A stretch of DNA of 64,000 bases from JAFMJV01 sp963814315 (GTDB lineage Bacteria; Chloroflexota; Limnocylindria; Limnocylindrales; CSP1-4), in contig CAWFCG010000003.1 in NCBI GenBank assembly GCA_963814315.1, positions 62,001 to 126,000 of the forward strand, written 5' to 3'. The notes below the pieces were generated by a model, which saw nothing but the letters and a program-made list of their open reading frames with translations, ran no database searches and was not told the origin of the DNA. Numbering within the stretch: position 1 is the stretch's first letter; each line of letters opens with the position of its first letter. Shown piece after piece: positions 7,703 through 16,840 of the stretch. The translations under genes were made by a program, and so were the position numbers.

Positions 7703-8913
7703 GTAGCCTGGGTCGGTGGGTCTTCTCTAACTGGCCCCTGAAGCTCACCGCGCTCGGTCTGGCCATCGTGCTCTATGCCGGGCTCGCCATCTCCAAATCG
7801 ACCCGCAGTTGGACCGGGCCTGTGCCCATCGAGGTGCTCAACGCACCCTCGGGTGGCGCCCTGTTGGACGATCCCGGAGCCATCGACCGGATCGAGTATC
7901 GCGCCCCGGATGATATCGCCGCCCAGATCAGCAGTGACAGCTTCCGTGCCAGTATCGACCTGTCGTCGGTCCAGCCGCGTGTCGGTGTCGCCACCGTGGA
8001 AGTGCCGGTCCAGGTCTTTCCGGTCGACCCGCGCGTCCACATCGTCGGCTACGAGCCCACGGGCGTGGTCGTGCGCGTCGACGAGGTGGTCACGAGGGTG
8101 ATGCCGGTCCAGGTCGACCACGGTCCCTTGCCTGAAGGGATCCAGCTGGGACCGGTCGATGTCGGGCCCAACCGAGCCAGCGTTAGCGGCGCCTCCTCGC
8201 GCCTCCAGAATGTGCGCAGCGTGGAGGGCCACTTCGTGGTCGATGCCAGTGGTATCAATATCGATGAGGACGTGACGGTGGAAGCGATCGACGACGTGGG
8301 CGCTATCGTTCCCGGTATCGATGTCGAGCCGTCTACGGTGCGTGTGCAGGCGGACGTGGCACGCCAGCTGGCCTATGCCACACTGCCGGTCGTCCCCCAG
8401 CTCATCGGCGAGCCAGCCCGTGGTTCACGTGTCGACAACGTCTCGGTGGTACCCGCCACCGCCACCGTGAGCGGTGAGAGCGCTGCGGTCCGCCAGCTCG
8501 AGTTCATCGCCACCGAACCAGTCGACATCAGCGGCCAATCGGTGGAACTGATGCAGGAGGCGAGGCTGGTCCTGCCTGACGAGGTGACGAGCACGGGCGA
8601 GGATGTCGTCAGGGTGCTGGTAACGTTCACCGCGTCGGTCGGATCGCGCATGTTCGAGGTCGGCACCGTGCTCGTCGGCGCCCAGCCTGACTTCTCGTAT
8701 CGCCTGGACGAGTCGTCCGTCAGTGTCGTGATCTCGGGCCCCGTGAGCGAGCTGGACGAGCTGGCCATCGACGAGCTCAGCGTGGAGGTTCCCGTCGATG
8801 GCCTGCCGGTAGGCGACAATGACGTCATGCCGAACATCCGAACCCCTCGGGGCACAAGCGTCGTACGGACCACCCCTGAAACCGTGCGTGTCACGGTCAC
8901 CCCCGTCGCATGA
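7699..8913 (+). CDS. ybbR: YbbR-domain protein (CdaR-like)
   Basis: 404 residues with one N-terminal membrane segment (WPLKLTALGLAIVLYAGLAIS) and an extracytoplasmic part made of repeated beta-rich YbbR domains. Each repeat ends in a V-x-V-x-V run, for example VPVQVFPVDPRVHIVGYEP, VRVQADVARQ and VRVTVTPVA. In Firmicutes the orthologue CdaR binds CdaA and tunes c-di-AMP synthesis. Overlaps cdaA by ATGA and glmM by ATGA. Confidence 0.92.
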   Translation: MSSLGRWVFSNWPLKLTALGLAIVLYAGLAISKSTRSWTGPVPIEVLNAPSGGALLDDPGAIDRIEYRAPDDIAAQISSDSFRASIDLSSVQPRVGVATVEVPVQVFPVDPRVHIVGYEPTGVVVRVDEVVTRVMPVQVDHGPLPEGIQLGPVDVGPNRASVSGASSRLQNVRSVEGHFVVDASGINIDEDVTVEAIDDVGAIVPGIDVEPSTVRVQADVARQLAYATLPVVPQLIGEPARGSRVDNVSVVPATATVSGESAAVRQLEFIATEPVDISGQSVELMQEARLVLPDEVTSTGEDVVRVLVTFTASVGSRMFEVGTVLVGAQPDFSYRLDESSVSVVISGPVSELDELAIDELSVEVPVDGLPVGDNDVMPNIRTPRGTSVVRTTPETVRVTVTPVA

Positions 8914-10247
8914 GCAACCTGTTTGGTACTGACGGCATCCGTGGCGTTGCCAACGAGGACCTGAAGCCCACCCTGGCGCATGCGTTGGGGCGAGCCGTCG
9001 CCACCAGTCTGGCTGGTCCCGGCGGCCACATCCTGGTGGGTCAGGACACGCGTCGCTCGGGTGACATGCTGGTAGCGGCCCTGATGTCAGGCGTCACCTC
9101 GGCCGGCGCCCATGTCCACGTCCTGGGCGTCTGTCCCACGCCGGCGTTGGCGCATGTCACTGCGGTCGGCGAATTTGCCGCGGGCGTGATGGTCAGTGCC
9201 TCCCACAATCCCGCCGAGGACAACGGCCTCAAGGTGCTCAGCGGCAAGGGCCTAAAGCTCGACGATGAGATGGAGGACGAGCTGGAGACGCTCATCATCC
9301 GCTCGGAAGAGCTGGGATTCCCACGCAACGACGAGCTCGGCCGCGTCATCGACGCCCGTGGCGAGCTGCGGCACTACATGGAGCACCGCCTGGGCATGGC
9401 CCAGCGCATCGGTTCCAGTTTGCGCGTGCACGTCGACTGCGCGCACGGTTCGGCATCGGCTGTGGCGACAGAGATCCTGGCGGCCTCGGGTGCCTCGGTG
9501 ACGTCCCACTTCGACGCCCCCGATGGCTGCAACATCAACCTCGACTGTGGCGCGACCGCTCCCGCCGCGTTGGCGGCCATCGTGGCGTCACAGGGTGGTG
9601 ATATCGGGTTCAGCCTCGATGGCGACGCGGACCGCTGCGTCGCCATCGACGAGCGTGGTGACGTCGTCGATGGCGACCAGCTGCTGGGGATCATCGCGCT
9701 CGACCGCCTCGCCCGCGGCGCCCTTGCCGAGGACACCGTCGTGGTCAGCGTCCTCTCCAACGGAGGGTTGGTGCGTGCCGTGGAGGCGGCCGGTGGTCGC
9801 GTCCTGCGCACCAAGGTGGGTGACCGACACATCGTCGACGCCATGCTCCTGTCGGACGCCGGCCTTGGTGGCGAGAAGAGCGGCCACGTCATCATCCGCG
9901 AGCACACCACCACCGGCGACGGCATCGTCACGGCGTTGGAGACGCTGGACATCCTGGCGCGGAGCGGACGGCCGATCTCCGAGTTGGCAGCGGCCATCCC
10001 GCTCGACCCGCAGGAGCAGCGCACCATCCGCGTCCGCACCAAGGAATGGCGTGCCGACCGCGCCCTCAGCGATGCCGTGGCAGCGGCTGAGGCGGAGCTG
10101 ACAGCGGAGGGCCGCGTCGTCGTCCGACCCTCGGGCACAGAGCCGGCGCTGCGCGTCATGGTCGAGGGTCGCGATGCGGCCCGTGTGCTGCGGCTGGCCG
10201 ACGAACTGGCGGCCCTGGCGGCCGACCGCCTCAACCAGGAGCGTTAA
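8910..10247 (+). CDS. glmM: Phosphoglucosamine mutase
   Basis: Interconverts glucosamine-6-phosphate and glucosamine-1-phosphate on the way to UDP-GlcNAc. It has the LFGTDGIRGVANEDL start, the catalytic serine in SASHNPAEDNGLK (S98), the metal loop DGDADRC and the phosphate loop RPSGTEPALRVMVEG. 445 residues, the normal length. Directly followed by glmS. Confidence 0.97.
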   Translation: MSNLFGTDGIRGVANEDLKPTLAHALGRAVATSLAGPGGHILVGQDTRRSGDMLVAALMSGVTSAGAHVHVLGVCPTPALAHVTAVGEFAAGVMVSASHNPAEDNGLKVLSGKGLKLDDEMEDELETLIIRSEELGFPRNDELGRVIDARGELRHYMEHRLGMAQRIGSSLRVHVDCAHGSASAVATEILAASGASVTSHFDAPDGCNINLDCGATAPAALAAIVASQGGDIGFSLDGDADRCVAIDERGDVVDGDQLLGIIALDRLARGALAEDTVVVSVLSNGGLVRAVEAAGGRVLRTKVGDRHIVDAMLLSDAGLGGEKSGHVIIREHTTTGDGIVTALETLDILARSGRPISELAAAIPLDPQEQRTIRVRTKEWRADRALSDAVAAAEAELTAEGRVVVRPSGTEPALRVMVEGRDAARVLRLADELAALAADRLNQER

Positions 10248-10249
10248 CT

Positions 10250-12079
10250 ATGTGTGGCATCGTGGGGTACGTCGGCCATGACCAAGCGGCACCACTGCTG
10301 CTCGAGGGTCTTGCCCGCCTTGAATATCGCGGCTACGACTCGGCCGGCATCGCGCTCGTCACGCAGTCCGGAGATCTGTTCATCAAGAAGCGGGCCGGCA
10401 AGGTCGCCGGTCTACGGGACGCCCTGGTGGATGGTACGCCGCCGGCCACAGCTGGCCTGGGGCACACGCGCTGGGCCACGCACGGCCGACCCAACGACCT
10501 CAATGCGCATCCACATGTCGACTGCACCGGTGAGTTGACCGTCATCCACAACGGCATCATCGAGAACTTCATCGAGCTTCGCGCAGAGCTGGAAGCGGCC
10601 GGGCACGTCTTTGACTCGGAGACCGATACGGAGGCCATCGCTCATCTAGTCGAAGAGGCCTATGACGGCGACCTTTCGGCCGCGGTGCGCACCGCTCTTC
10701 AGCGTGCCCATGGTGCCTATGCCTTGGCGGTCATCCACAAAGGTGAGCCGGACCGGATCATCGGCGCCAAGATGAACGTGCCCCTCATCGTCGGGCTCGG
10801 CGAGGGCGAGTCCTTCCTCGCCTCCGACGTGGCCGCGGTCCTGGCCCACACGCGCCGGGTGATCTTCCTTGAGGATGGCGACGTCGCAGATATCCGTCCC
10901 GGGGGCGTGGCCATCACCGACCTCGTCGGTCGGGTCCTGGAGCGTCCGGTCCACGAGATCGACTGGGATCTTGAGGCTGCCGAAAAGGGCGGCTACGAGC
11001 ATTACATGAAGAAGGAGATCCACGAGCAGCCGGAGGCCATCCGCGCCGCCATCGCCGGACGCATCCACGAGGATGAGGTGCGCGTGCCGGAGTTGGAGCC
11101 ACTGCGTGCCATCCTGCCCTACATCGAGCGTATCGAGCTGGTGGCTTGTGGCACGGCTGCCTACGCCTCGGCCGTGGCCGCCAATGCGCTGCAAGCGTGG
11201 ACGGGTCTGCCGGCGCGCTGGAACATCGGCTCCGAGTTTCGCTACGACCCGCCGCCGCTCGACCAGAAGACGCTGGTGATCGCCGTCACCCAGTCGGGCG
11301 AGACCGCCGATACGCTGGCGCCGACACGCCTGGCGCGTGAGCGTGGCTGTCCGGTGGTGGCGGTGACCAACGCCGTCGGCTCGGCCATCACCCGCGAGGC
11401 TGACGCGGTGCTGTTCCTGCAGGCCGGACCCGAGATCGCCGTCGTGGCCACCAAGACCTACGTCACGCAGGTCCTGACGCTGCTGCTCGTGGCGGCCCAG
11501 ATCGCCAAGATCCGTGGCGGCTTGGACCCGCTCTACGAGAAGACCCTGGTGGAGGGGCTGCGGGCCCTGCCGGCCCAGGCAGAGCGCACGCTGGAGATGA
11601 ACGATGAACCGGCGGCGGCCCTGGCCGAACGCTACGTCGGCTCGCGTGGGTACATGTATGTCGGCCGCGGCATCACCTATCCGGTGGCTCTGGAGGGCGC
11701 GCTCAAGCTCAAGGAGGTGAGCTACGTCCACGCCGAGGGCTACGCTGCCGGCGAGCTCAAGCACGGGCCCATCTCGCTCCTCGACGCCGAGGTGCCGCTT
11801 GTTGCCGTGGCTACCCGTACGGCGGTGCACGACAAGCTCGTCAGCAACCTCATGGAGGGTCGCGCCCGTGATGCCCGCGTCCTCGCCGTGGTCACCGAGG
11901 GCGACGTGCGGATGAAGGCCGTGGCCGATGACATCCTGTGGGTACCGGCGACGGTGGAGATGCTAAGCCCCGTCCTGGCCATCATCCCGCTGCAGCTGTT
12001 CGCCTATCACACCGCCGTGGTGCGCGGCACCGATGTCGACCAGCCGCGGAACCTGGCCAAGTCCGTGACGGTGGAATGA
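10250..12079 (+). CDS. glmS: Glutamine-fructose-6-phosphate aminotransferase
   Basis: Makes glucosamine-6-phosphate, the first step of the hexosamine pathway. 609 residues. The N-terminal Ntn glutaminase domain starts MCGIVGYVG with the nucleophile Cys directly after Met. Two SIS sugar-isomerase domains follow (TQSGETADTLA; GRGITYPVALEGALKLKEVSY), ending in the conserved AKSVTVE. There is no glmS-ribozyme-like leader: only two bases separate it from glmM. Confidence 0.98.
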   Translation: MCGIVGYVGHDQAAPLLLEGLARLEYRGYDSAGIALVTQSGDLFIKKRAGKVAGLRDALVDGTPPATAGLGHTRWATHGRPNDLNAHPHVDCTGELTVIHNGIIENFIELRAELEAAGHVFDSETDTEAIAHLVEEAYDGDLSAAVRTALQRAHGAYALAVIHKGEPDRIIGAKMNVPLIVGLGEGESFLASDVAAVLAHTRRVIFLEDGDVADIRPGGVAITDLVGRVLERPVHEIDWDLEAAEKGGYEHYMKKEIHEQPEAIRAAIAGRIHEDEVRVPELEPLRAILPYIERIELVACGTAAYASAVAANALQAWTGLPARWNIGSEFRYDPPPLDQKTLVIAVTQSGETADTLAPTRLARERGCPVVAVTNAVGSAITREADAVLFLQAGPEIAVVATKTYVTQVLTLLLVAAQIAKIRGGLDPLYEKTLVEGLRALPAQAERTLEMNDEPAAALAERYVGSRGYMYVGRGITYPVALEGALKLKEVSYVHAEGYAAGELKHGPISLLDAEVPLVAVATRTAVHDKLVSNLMEGRARDARVLAVVTEGDVRMKAVADDILWVPATVEMLSPVLAIIPLQLFAYHTAVVRGTDVDQPRNLAKSVTVE

Positions 12080-12654
12080 GCGCCCTGCCGGCCCCGCCCT
12101 CCGGCACCACCGAGATAGGCATCGACATCATCAAGGTGGAGCGTATCGAGAAGGCCATCGCCAAGCACGGCCGTCGCTTCGCCAAGCGTGTGCTGACCGA
12201 CCACGAAGACGCCTATGTGCGCGATCGGCCGGAGAACTTCGCCGGCCGCTGGGCGGCCAAGGAGGCCGTGTCCAAGGTGTTGGGCCTCGGCGTGCGCGGC
12301 GTCGGCTGGCGTGAGATCGAGATCATCCGCCTGCCCACCGGCGCGCCGATGTGTCGATTGCACGACCGGGCCCTGCGGCGTGCCAACCAGCTGGGCATGG
12401 AACGCGTGGCGGTGTCGATCAGCCACGAGCGCGAGTATGCGGTCGCGGTCGCCTTCGGGGTCCGCACGCAGGGTGGGGAGTACGTCTTCCCTGTCGATAC
12501 GGAAGCGAGGCTGGGCGATCGCGAGAAGCAGCTGCTGACCCGGATGCGCGCCCTCCAGAAGCTGCAGGCTGAGGTCGAAGCCTCAGAGGCGGCACTGGGC
12601 GAACCGGCACGGGGCGAGCCGCCCGCCTCCGATGCCGGAGGGGAGACGCATTGA
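12076..12654 (+). CDS. acpS: Holo-[acyl-carrier-protein] synthase with C-terminal extension
   Basis: Transfers phosphopantetheine from CoA to ACP. The catalytic core is within the first 130 residues: GIDIIKVERIEKAI (Mg-binding Asp), FAGRWAAKEAVSKVLGLG and VSISHEREYAVAVA. AcpS is normally about 120-130 residues; here 192, with about 60 extra that look like a charged coiled coil (LGDREKQLLTRMRALQKLQAEV) followed by a Pro/Glu-rich tail. The start ATG overlaps the glmS stop. Location before nnrD and alr is widespread. Confidence 0.92.
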   Translation: MSALPAPPSGTTEIGIDIIKVERIEKAIAKHGRRFAKRVLTDHEDAYVRDRPENFAGRWAAKEAVSKVLGLGVRGVGWREIEIIRLPTGAPMCRLHDRALRRANQLGMERVAVSISHEREYAVAVAFGVRTQGGEYVFPVDTEARLGDREKQLLTRMRALQKLQAEVEASEAALGEPARGEPPASDAGGETH

Positions 12655-13565
12655 CGCCGGGTGCGCCCGCGCTGCTGGACGAGGCGGCAGCCGCCGCACT
12701 ACTGCCGATCCGGGACCCACGCGGCCACAAGGGCACCCATGGCACCGTCGTGGCGGTGGCCGGCTCGCTCGACTATGCCGGGGCGGCGCTGATGGCCGGT
12801 GCTGCCGCGGTCCGCGCCGGCGGTGGCTTGGTGATGGTCTGCGTGCCCGCCTCGCTGCAACCGCACCTCGCCGGTCGTGTCCCCGAGCTGATCACACGCG
12901 GCCTGCCGGAGGTGGCGCCCTTCGAGGTGGATGCTGCCGCGGCCGCGGCCGATGTGGCCGCCATGGCTGCCGACGCGCTGCTCATCGGCCCGGGCCTCCG
13001 ACCGGGCCGTGGCACCTCGCGCCTGGTGCAGTCGTTGCTCGCTGCCGATGGCCCGGCGGCGGTCGTTGATGCCGGCGCGCTCACGGCGCTTTCGCAGGAC
13101 CCGCGTTGGTGGACGCGTCTGGGCCGGCCTACCATCCTCACGCCGCATCCAGGCGAGTTCGCTCGGCTCGGCCGCGACGCCGGCATGACCGACGGATCAC
13201 GCTGGGACGCGGCGGTCACGGCCGCACGCGAGTGGGGAGTGGTCGTCGTGCTCAAGGGCGCCCACACGGTCATCGCCGACGGGCAGGGGCGTGGTTTCAT
13301 GGCGCCATTCGCGGTGCCTGCGCTCGGCTCCGGAGGGACCGGCGACATCCTGGCCGGCATCATCGCGTCGCTCGTTGGGCAAGGCCTGGCGCCGTTCGCG
13401 GCGGCCGCGTTGGGCGTCTACCTGCACGCCCGTGCCGGCCAGCTGGTCAGCGCCGACCTGGGCGATGCCGGGCTCATGGCGACAGACCTGTTGGCCGTCA
13501 TCCCGCGGGTCCGCCGGGCGCTTGCCGAGTCCGCCCGCCCGCCCGCCCGACCGCCGAGCAGATGA
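12651..13565 (+). CDS. nnrD: ADP-dependent NAD(P)H-hydrate dehydratase
   Basis: Repairs hydrated NAD(P)H. It is a ribokinase-like fold protein of 304 residues with the GTVVAVAGSLDYAGAALMAGAAA start, IGPGL, the TPHPGEFARL motif and the active-site GSGGTGDILAGIIASL. Only the dehydratase (YjeF C-terminal) domain is present; no epimerase domain is fused. The start codon is TTG overlapping the acpS stop, and the end overlaps the alr ATG. Confidence 0.9.
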   Translation: MTPGAPALLDEAAAAALLPIRDPRGHKGTHGTVVAVAGSLDYAGAALMAGAAAVRAGGGLVMVCVPASLQPHLAGRVPELITRGLPEVAPFEVDAAAAAADVAAMAADALLIGPGLRPGRGTSRLVQSLLAADGPAAVVDAGALTALSQDPRWWTRLGRPTILTPHPGEFARLGRDAGMTDGSRWDAAVTAAREWGVVVVLKGAHTVIADGQGRGFMAPFAVPALGSGGTGDILAGIIASLVGQGLAPFAAAALGVYLHARAGQLVSADLGDAGLMATDLLAVIPRVRRALAESARPPARPPSR

Positions 13566-14803
13566 GCATCACCGTCGTCCCGCCGCGCAACCGTGGCGCC
13601 TGGCTGGAGATCGACCTCGACGCCATGCGCCACAACATCGACATCATCCGGTCGGTGGTGGGCTCGGCCGCGGTGGCGCCGGTGGTGAAGGCTGACGCCT
13701 ACGGCCACGGTGTCGTCGCCGTGGGACCGGCGCTGGCGCCGCACGTGGAGGCGCTCTGTGTCGCCACTCTGGACGAAGCCATCGCGCTGCGCTCCCGGGT
13801 GGCGGGTCGCATCCTGCTGCTGTATCCGGTACCCGCCGGGGCTGCTGCCGAGGCGGTGGCCGCGAACATCGAGCTGGCGGTCATGTCCACGGCCGACCTG
13901 GACGCCATCCGCGCCGTTGCCGGGTCAGGGAGGCGCCGGGTCAGGGTCCACCTCGGCGTCGAGACCGGCATGGCCCGCGGTGGCCTGCTGCCCGATGCTG
14001 TCGTCGAGGTGGCCGCGGCCGCAGCCCGCGATCTGAACATCGAGCTGGCCGGCGTGTGGTCGCATCTCCACAGCCCAGAGGATCCGCCTTCGTCGGATGC
14101 TCAGATCCAGCGCTTCGAAGCCGCCGTGGCCGCGATCCATGACGCCGGCATCCCCATCCCAGCGCGCCATATCGCGGCATCGGGCGGCATCTTCACTCAC
14201 GACGAGCCTTCGCTGGACCTGGTACGCCCGGGGATCGCCGTGTACGGCGTGCTCGATGTCGATCTGCCCATCGCCCCCGATGCTGTCGCGGCTGCGAGAC
14301 AGTTGCGTCCGGCGATGTCGCTCAAGGCCCGGCCGACGGCGTTCAGCGAGGTCCCCGTCGGCGGGACCGTCGGCTACGGCGGCACCTGGCGCGCCGAGCG
14401 GCGGTCGCGTATCGCCGTGCTGCCGATCGGCTACGGAGATGGTTACCTGCGCGCCTCGCAGCCCGGCGCCGTCGCCCTGGTGCGCGGCCGGCGCGTGCCC
14501 ATCGTGGGTCGTGTCTCGATGGATGCGGTGACGGTCGATATCACCGACTTGGCTGGCCTGGGCTATGACGAGGAGTTCGTCTTGATGGGCCGCCAGGGCG
14601 CCGACACGATCACCGCCGGGGAACTGGCGCGTCGGCGCAACACCATCGCGTGGGAGGTGCTCACAAGCATGGCTCAAAGGGTGGACCGGGTGTACTATCC
14701 GCTGGCTGATGCCGTCCCCCCAGGAATCGACAGCACTGGCACCGGCGCAGACATGACAGGACTGGCCGCGCGGACCCGGGTCGAGAGGGGCCTGACCTCG
14801 TAG
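13562..14803 (+). CDS. alr: Alanine racemase
   Basis: PLP enzyme producing D-alanine for peptidoglycan. 413 residues. The PLP lysine is K43 in VVKADAYGHG; GGIFTHDEPSLDLVRPGIAVYG and the second-domain Tyr region PVGGTVGYGGTW are also present, as is GRVSMDAVTVDIT. I place the start at ATG 13562 (overlapping nnrD), because EIDLDAMRHNI follows shortly as in other alanine racemases; the frame is open much further upstream but that part is the shadow of nnrD. Confidence 0.96.
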   Translation: MSITVVPPRNRGAWLEIDLDAMRHNIDIIRSVVGSAAVAPVVKADAYGHGVVAVGPALAPHVEALCVATLDEAIALRSRVAGRILLLYPVPAGAAAEAVAANIELAVMSTADLDAIRAVAGSGRRRVRVHLGVETGMARGGLLPDAVVEVAAAAARDLNIELAGVWSHLHSPEDPPSSDAQIQRFEAAVAAIHDAGIPIPARHIAASGGIFTHDEPSLDLVRPGIAVYGVLDVDLPIAPDAVAAARQLRPAMSLKARPTAFSEVPVGGTVGYGGTWRAERRSRIAVLPIGYGDGYLRASQPGAVALVRGRRVPIVGRVSMDAVTVDITDLAGLGYDEEFVLMGRQGADTITAGELARRRNTIAWEVLTSMAQRVDRVYYPLADAVPPGIDSTGTGADMTGLAARTRVERGLTS

Positions 14804-14805
14804 CT

Positions 14806-15162
14806 ATGCCGGTTCGACATGTCTCGAAGGAGGGTGAAACGGGCTTGTTACGACCGCCTGAGACGACTGGGCCGTACATCGTGACGCGTGATTTTGGCGC
14901 CTTCGGTGGCGACGATGTCGAAGCCTTGGCACGTGAGATCCAGCTGCGTGGCGCGACCATTCCGGCCGTCCTGTTCCTGGAGGCCAGCCGTGGCGTCGCC
15001 CCCCTCGATGGGCTCGGCATGCTCTTCTTCGACCCCGTCCTGCGCGGTATCTTCGGCGGTGATGACCCCGGTGCCAGCAATCTGCTGGCCGATGATGACG
15101 ACATCGAGCGTCTCATCGAGCGGCTTGAAGAGCTCGACGCCGAAGCGCACCTGTACGCCTGA
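14806..15162 (+). CDS. Hypothetical protein, 118 aa
   Basis: Not recognised. It starts two bases after the alr stop, so it is likely co-translated with it. The middle looks like a compact alpha/beta protein (DVEALAREIQLRGATIPAVLFLEASRG), then hydrophobic LDGLGMLFFDPVLRGIFGG, then an acidic helix with alternating Asp/Glu and Leu (DDDDIERLIERLEELDAEA). No signal peptide. Coding character agrees with the neighbours, so I think it is real. Confidence 0.65.
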   Translation: MPVRHVSKEGETGLLRPPETTGPYIVTRDFGAFGGDDVEALAREIQLRGATIPAVLFLEASRGVAPLDGLGMLFFDPVLRGIFGGDDPGASNLLADDDDIERLIERLEELDAEAHLYA

Positions 15163-15189
15163 TCAGGCACCCCGATAGCCTCGCCCGGC

Positions 15190-15195
15190 TACCAT
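15190..15195 (+). promoter_or_regulatory. -10 element (TACCAT) just before the MutL-like gene
   Basis: TACCAT ends seven bases before the GTG at 15203, a distance at which the transcript would begin at or near the start codon. No Shine-Dalgarno precedes the GTG. Confidence 0.45.
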
Positions 15196-15202
15196 CTGTC
15201 GC

Positions 15203-16840
15203 GTGACCCAGGATACGCCCGCCTTCTTCACGCTCGACCGTGGCACCGTCAGCACGGCCGCAGCGCTCATCGCCCCCGTCGATGGCCATTACCGCTTGCT
15301 CGCGGCAGGCGCAGCGCCCCAAGCCATCGACCCTCTAGCCATCCTTGAGGACCTCGCCTGGCGTGTGGCCCGCACCGATGCCAGCCTGGCCGGGTCGATG
15401 GAAGGCTGGCGTGATTGGTCGCGCCTGGAGGTCCGCAGCGCACGTGCACCCCGCGCCGTGCTGGTGGCGGCTTCGCCCCTGACCGGCGATCTGCTCGAAC
15501 GTGCCTTCAGTGGCGCGGGGTGGGCGGTGGCAGAGCGGTTCTTCGGATCGGGACCCGATGTGGTGGCCATGGGCGAGGCGTGCCTCGATCCGCGGGTGGA
15601 CGCGGTCATCATGGGCGGCCGCGACGGTGTCGAGGAGCCAGAGCAGGAGGCGGCCCATCGGCTCTGGTCGCGCACCGGTTCGCTGGCCCGCTTCCGCGAC
15701 GATCTGGCGGTCATCGCCTGTGGTCCGTTCGCTGAGCGACCCGAGGGCATCCCCGATGTGCGGCTGTTCTCGTTGCCAGCGCCCGATGCCGTGCCGTCGA
15801 CCGCGGATTCACCGCTGCGCGCGGCCGCCCAGCAGGTCGGTGTCCACCTCGCCAACCACGCTGAGCCTCTCGTCGCGGACAGCCGTGCGGCGCTGCGTGC
15901 TTCCATCGCCTCCTTGGCGGCCATGCTGGGCAACCGTATCGACGGCCTTGAGATCGGCATGGCAGCCGGCTCACGTACGCTCGCCACACCCGATGGCCGA
16001 TCCCAGCACGCCATCCTGGCGGGAGCGGGCCTGTTGCCCGCGGAGCTTCTCGACGACGAGGCAGCGGGCGACGCACTGCTGCGCTGGTCGACGCTCTCGG
16101 GCGATCCGGCTGCGCGGCTCGATGCGCTGCGTGAGCTGACGCTCCAGCCTTGGACGCGCACCGATGACGAGGGTATGCACCTGCGCCTGGCGGCGCTGCG
16201 CGCGGCTCTTGAGCGTGTCGCCGCGATGTGGAGCGCGACTGCGGGCGATGCTGCCGCGGTCGTCGATGGCGCCGATGTGCTGGTGCTGGCCGGCGGTGGC
16301 TTCGCGGCGATACCGCCCACGGCGTCCGCGCTGGCCGTCGTCGATGGCATCCGCCGAGCTGGTGCCGTGAGCATCCTGCACGACCATGCCGGTGTCCTCG
16401 CCCCCCTTGGGGCCTTGCCGGTGGAGGACGATCGGCGACGCTTGCTGTCGGACCTCATGGGTGACTGCTTGTTGCCGCTCGGGAGCGCACTCGTCACCGG
16501 CTCGTTGGGCAAAGAGGGCAAAGAGGGCAAGTCGGAGGCCAGCAGCGGCTCGTTGCGCATCGAAAGTGCGCTGGGCGATGAGCGCATGCGTCTGGAGCCA
16601 GAGCTGTTGCGCCTGGTCGACTTGCCACCTGGCATCGGTGCTCGCCTCGACATCGATCCCGGGGAGGGCAGCGTCCTCGGCGTGCAGGGGCGTCACCTGA
16701 CGATGGAGGTCCGCGGAGGCCTGGCCGGCCTGCTCATCGATACCCGCGGCATCCCCCTCGATCTGCCTGAGGGCGGTGAGGGGCGGCGGGCAGCCCTGGC
16801 CGCATGGGAAGCGCCCGCCTGGGTGGACAGCGACCGATGA
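15203..16840 (+). CDS. MutL/GlmL-like ASKHA-fold protein
   Basis: 545 residues, GTG start. It resembles the family of glutamate-mutase accessory proteins (GlmL/MutL), which have an actin/hexokinase-like ATPase fold. The N-terminal phosphate-1-like segment is TLDRGTVSTAAALIAPVDG, and the C-terminal part has the typical DVLVLAGGGFAAIPPTASAL followed by a H-x-G-VLAPLGAL segment. In the classical family the protein reactivates a B12-dependent mutase, but no mutase gene is nearby. A small KEGKEGK repeat lies near residue 437. It overlaps the next gene by ATGA; the two form a module of unknown role. The family assignment is from motif resemblance; the function is not known. Confidence 0.7.
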   Translation: MTQDTPAFFTLDRGTVSTAAALIAPVDGHYRLLAAGAAPQAIDPLAILEDLAWRVARTDASLAGSMEGWRDWSRLEVRSARAPRAVLVAASPLTGDLLERAFSGAGWAVAERFFGSGPDVVAMGEACLDPRVDAVIMGGRDGVEEPEQEAAHRLWSRTGSLARFRDDLAVIACGPFAERPEGIPDVRLFSLPAPDAVPSTADSPLRAAAQQVGVHLANHAEPLVADSRAALRASIASLAAMLGNRIDGLEIGMAAGSRTLATPDGRSQHAILAGAGLLPAELLDDEAAGDALLRWSTLSGDPAARLDALRELTLQPWTRTDDEGMHLRLAALRAALERVAAMWSATAGDAAAVVDGADVLVLAGGGFAAIPPTASALAVVDGIRRAGAVSILHDHAGVLAPLGALPVEDDRRRLLSDLMGDCLLPLGSALVTGSLGKEGKEGKSEASSGSLRIESALGDERMRLEPELLRLVDLPPGIGARLDIDPGEGSVLGVQGRHLTMEVRGGLAGLLIDTRGIPLDLPEGGEGRRAALAAWEAPAWVDSDR

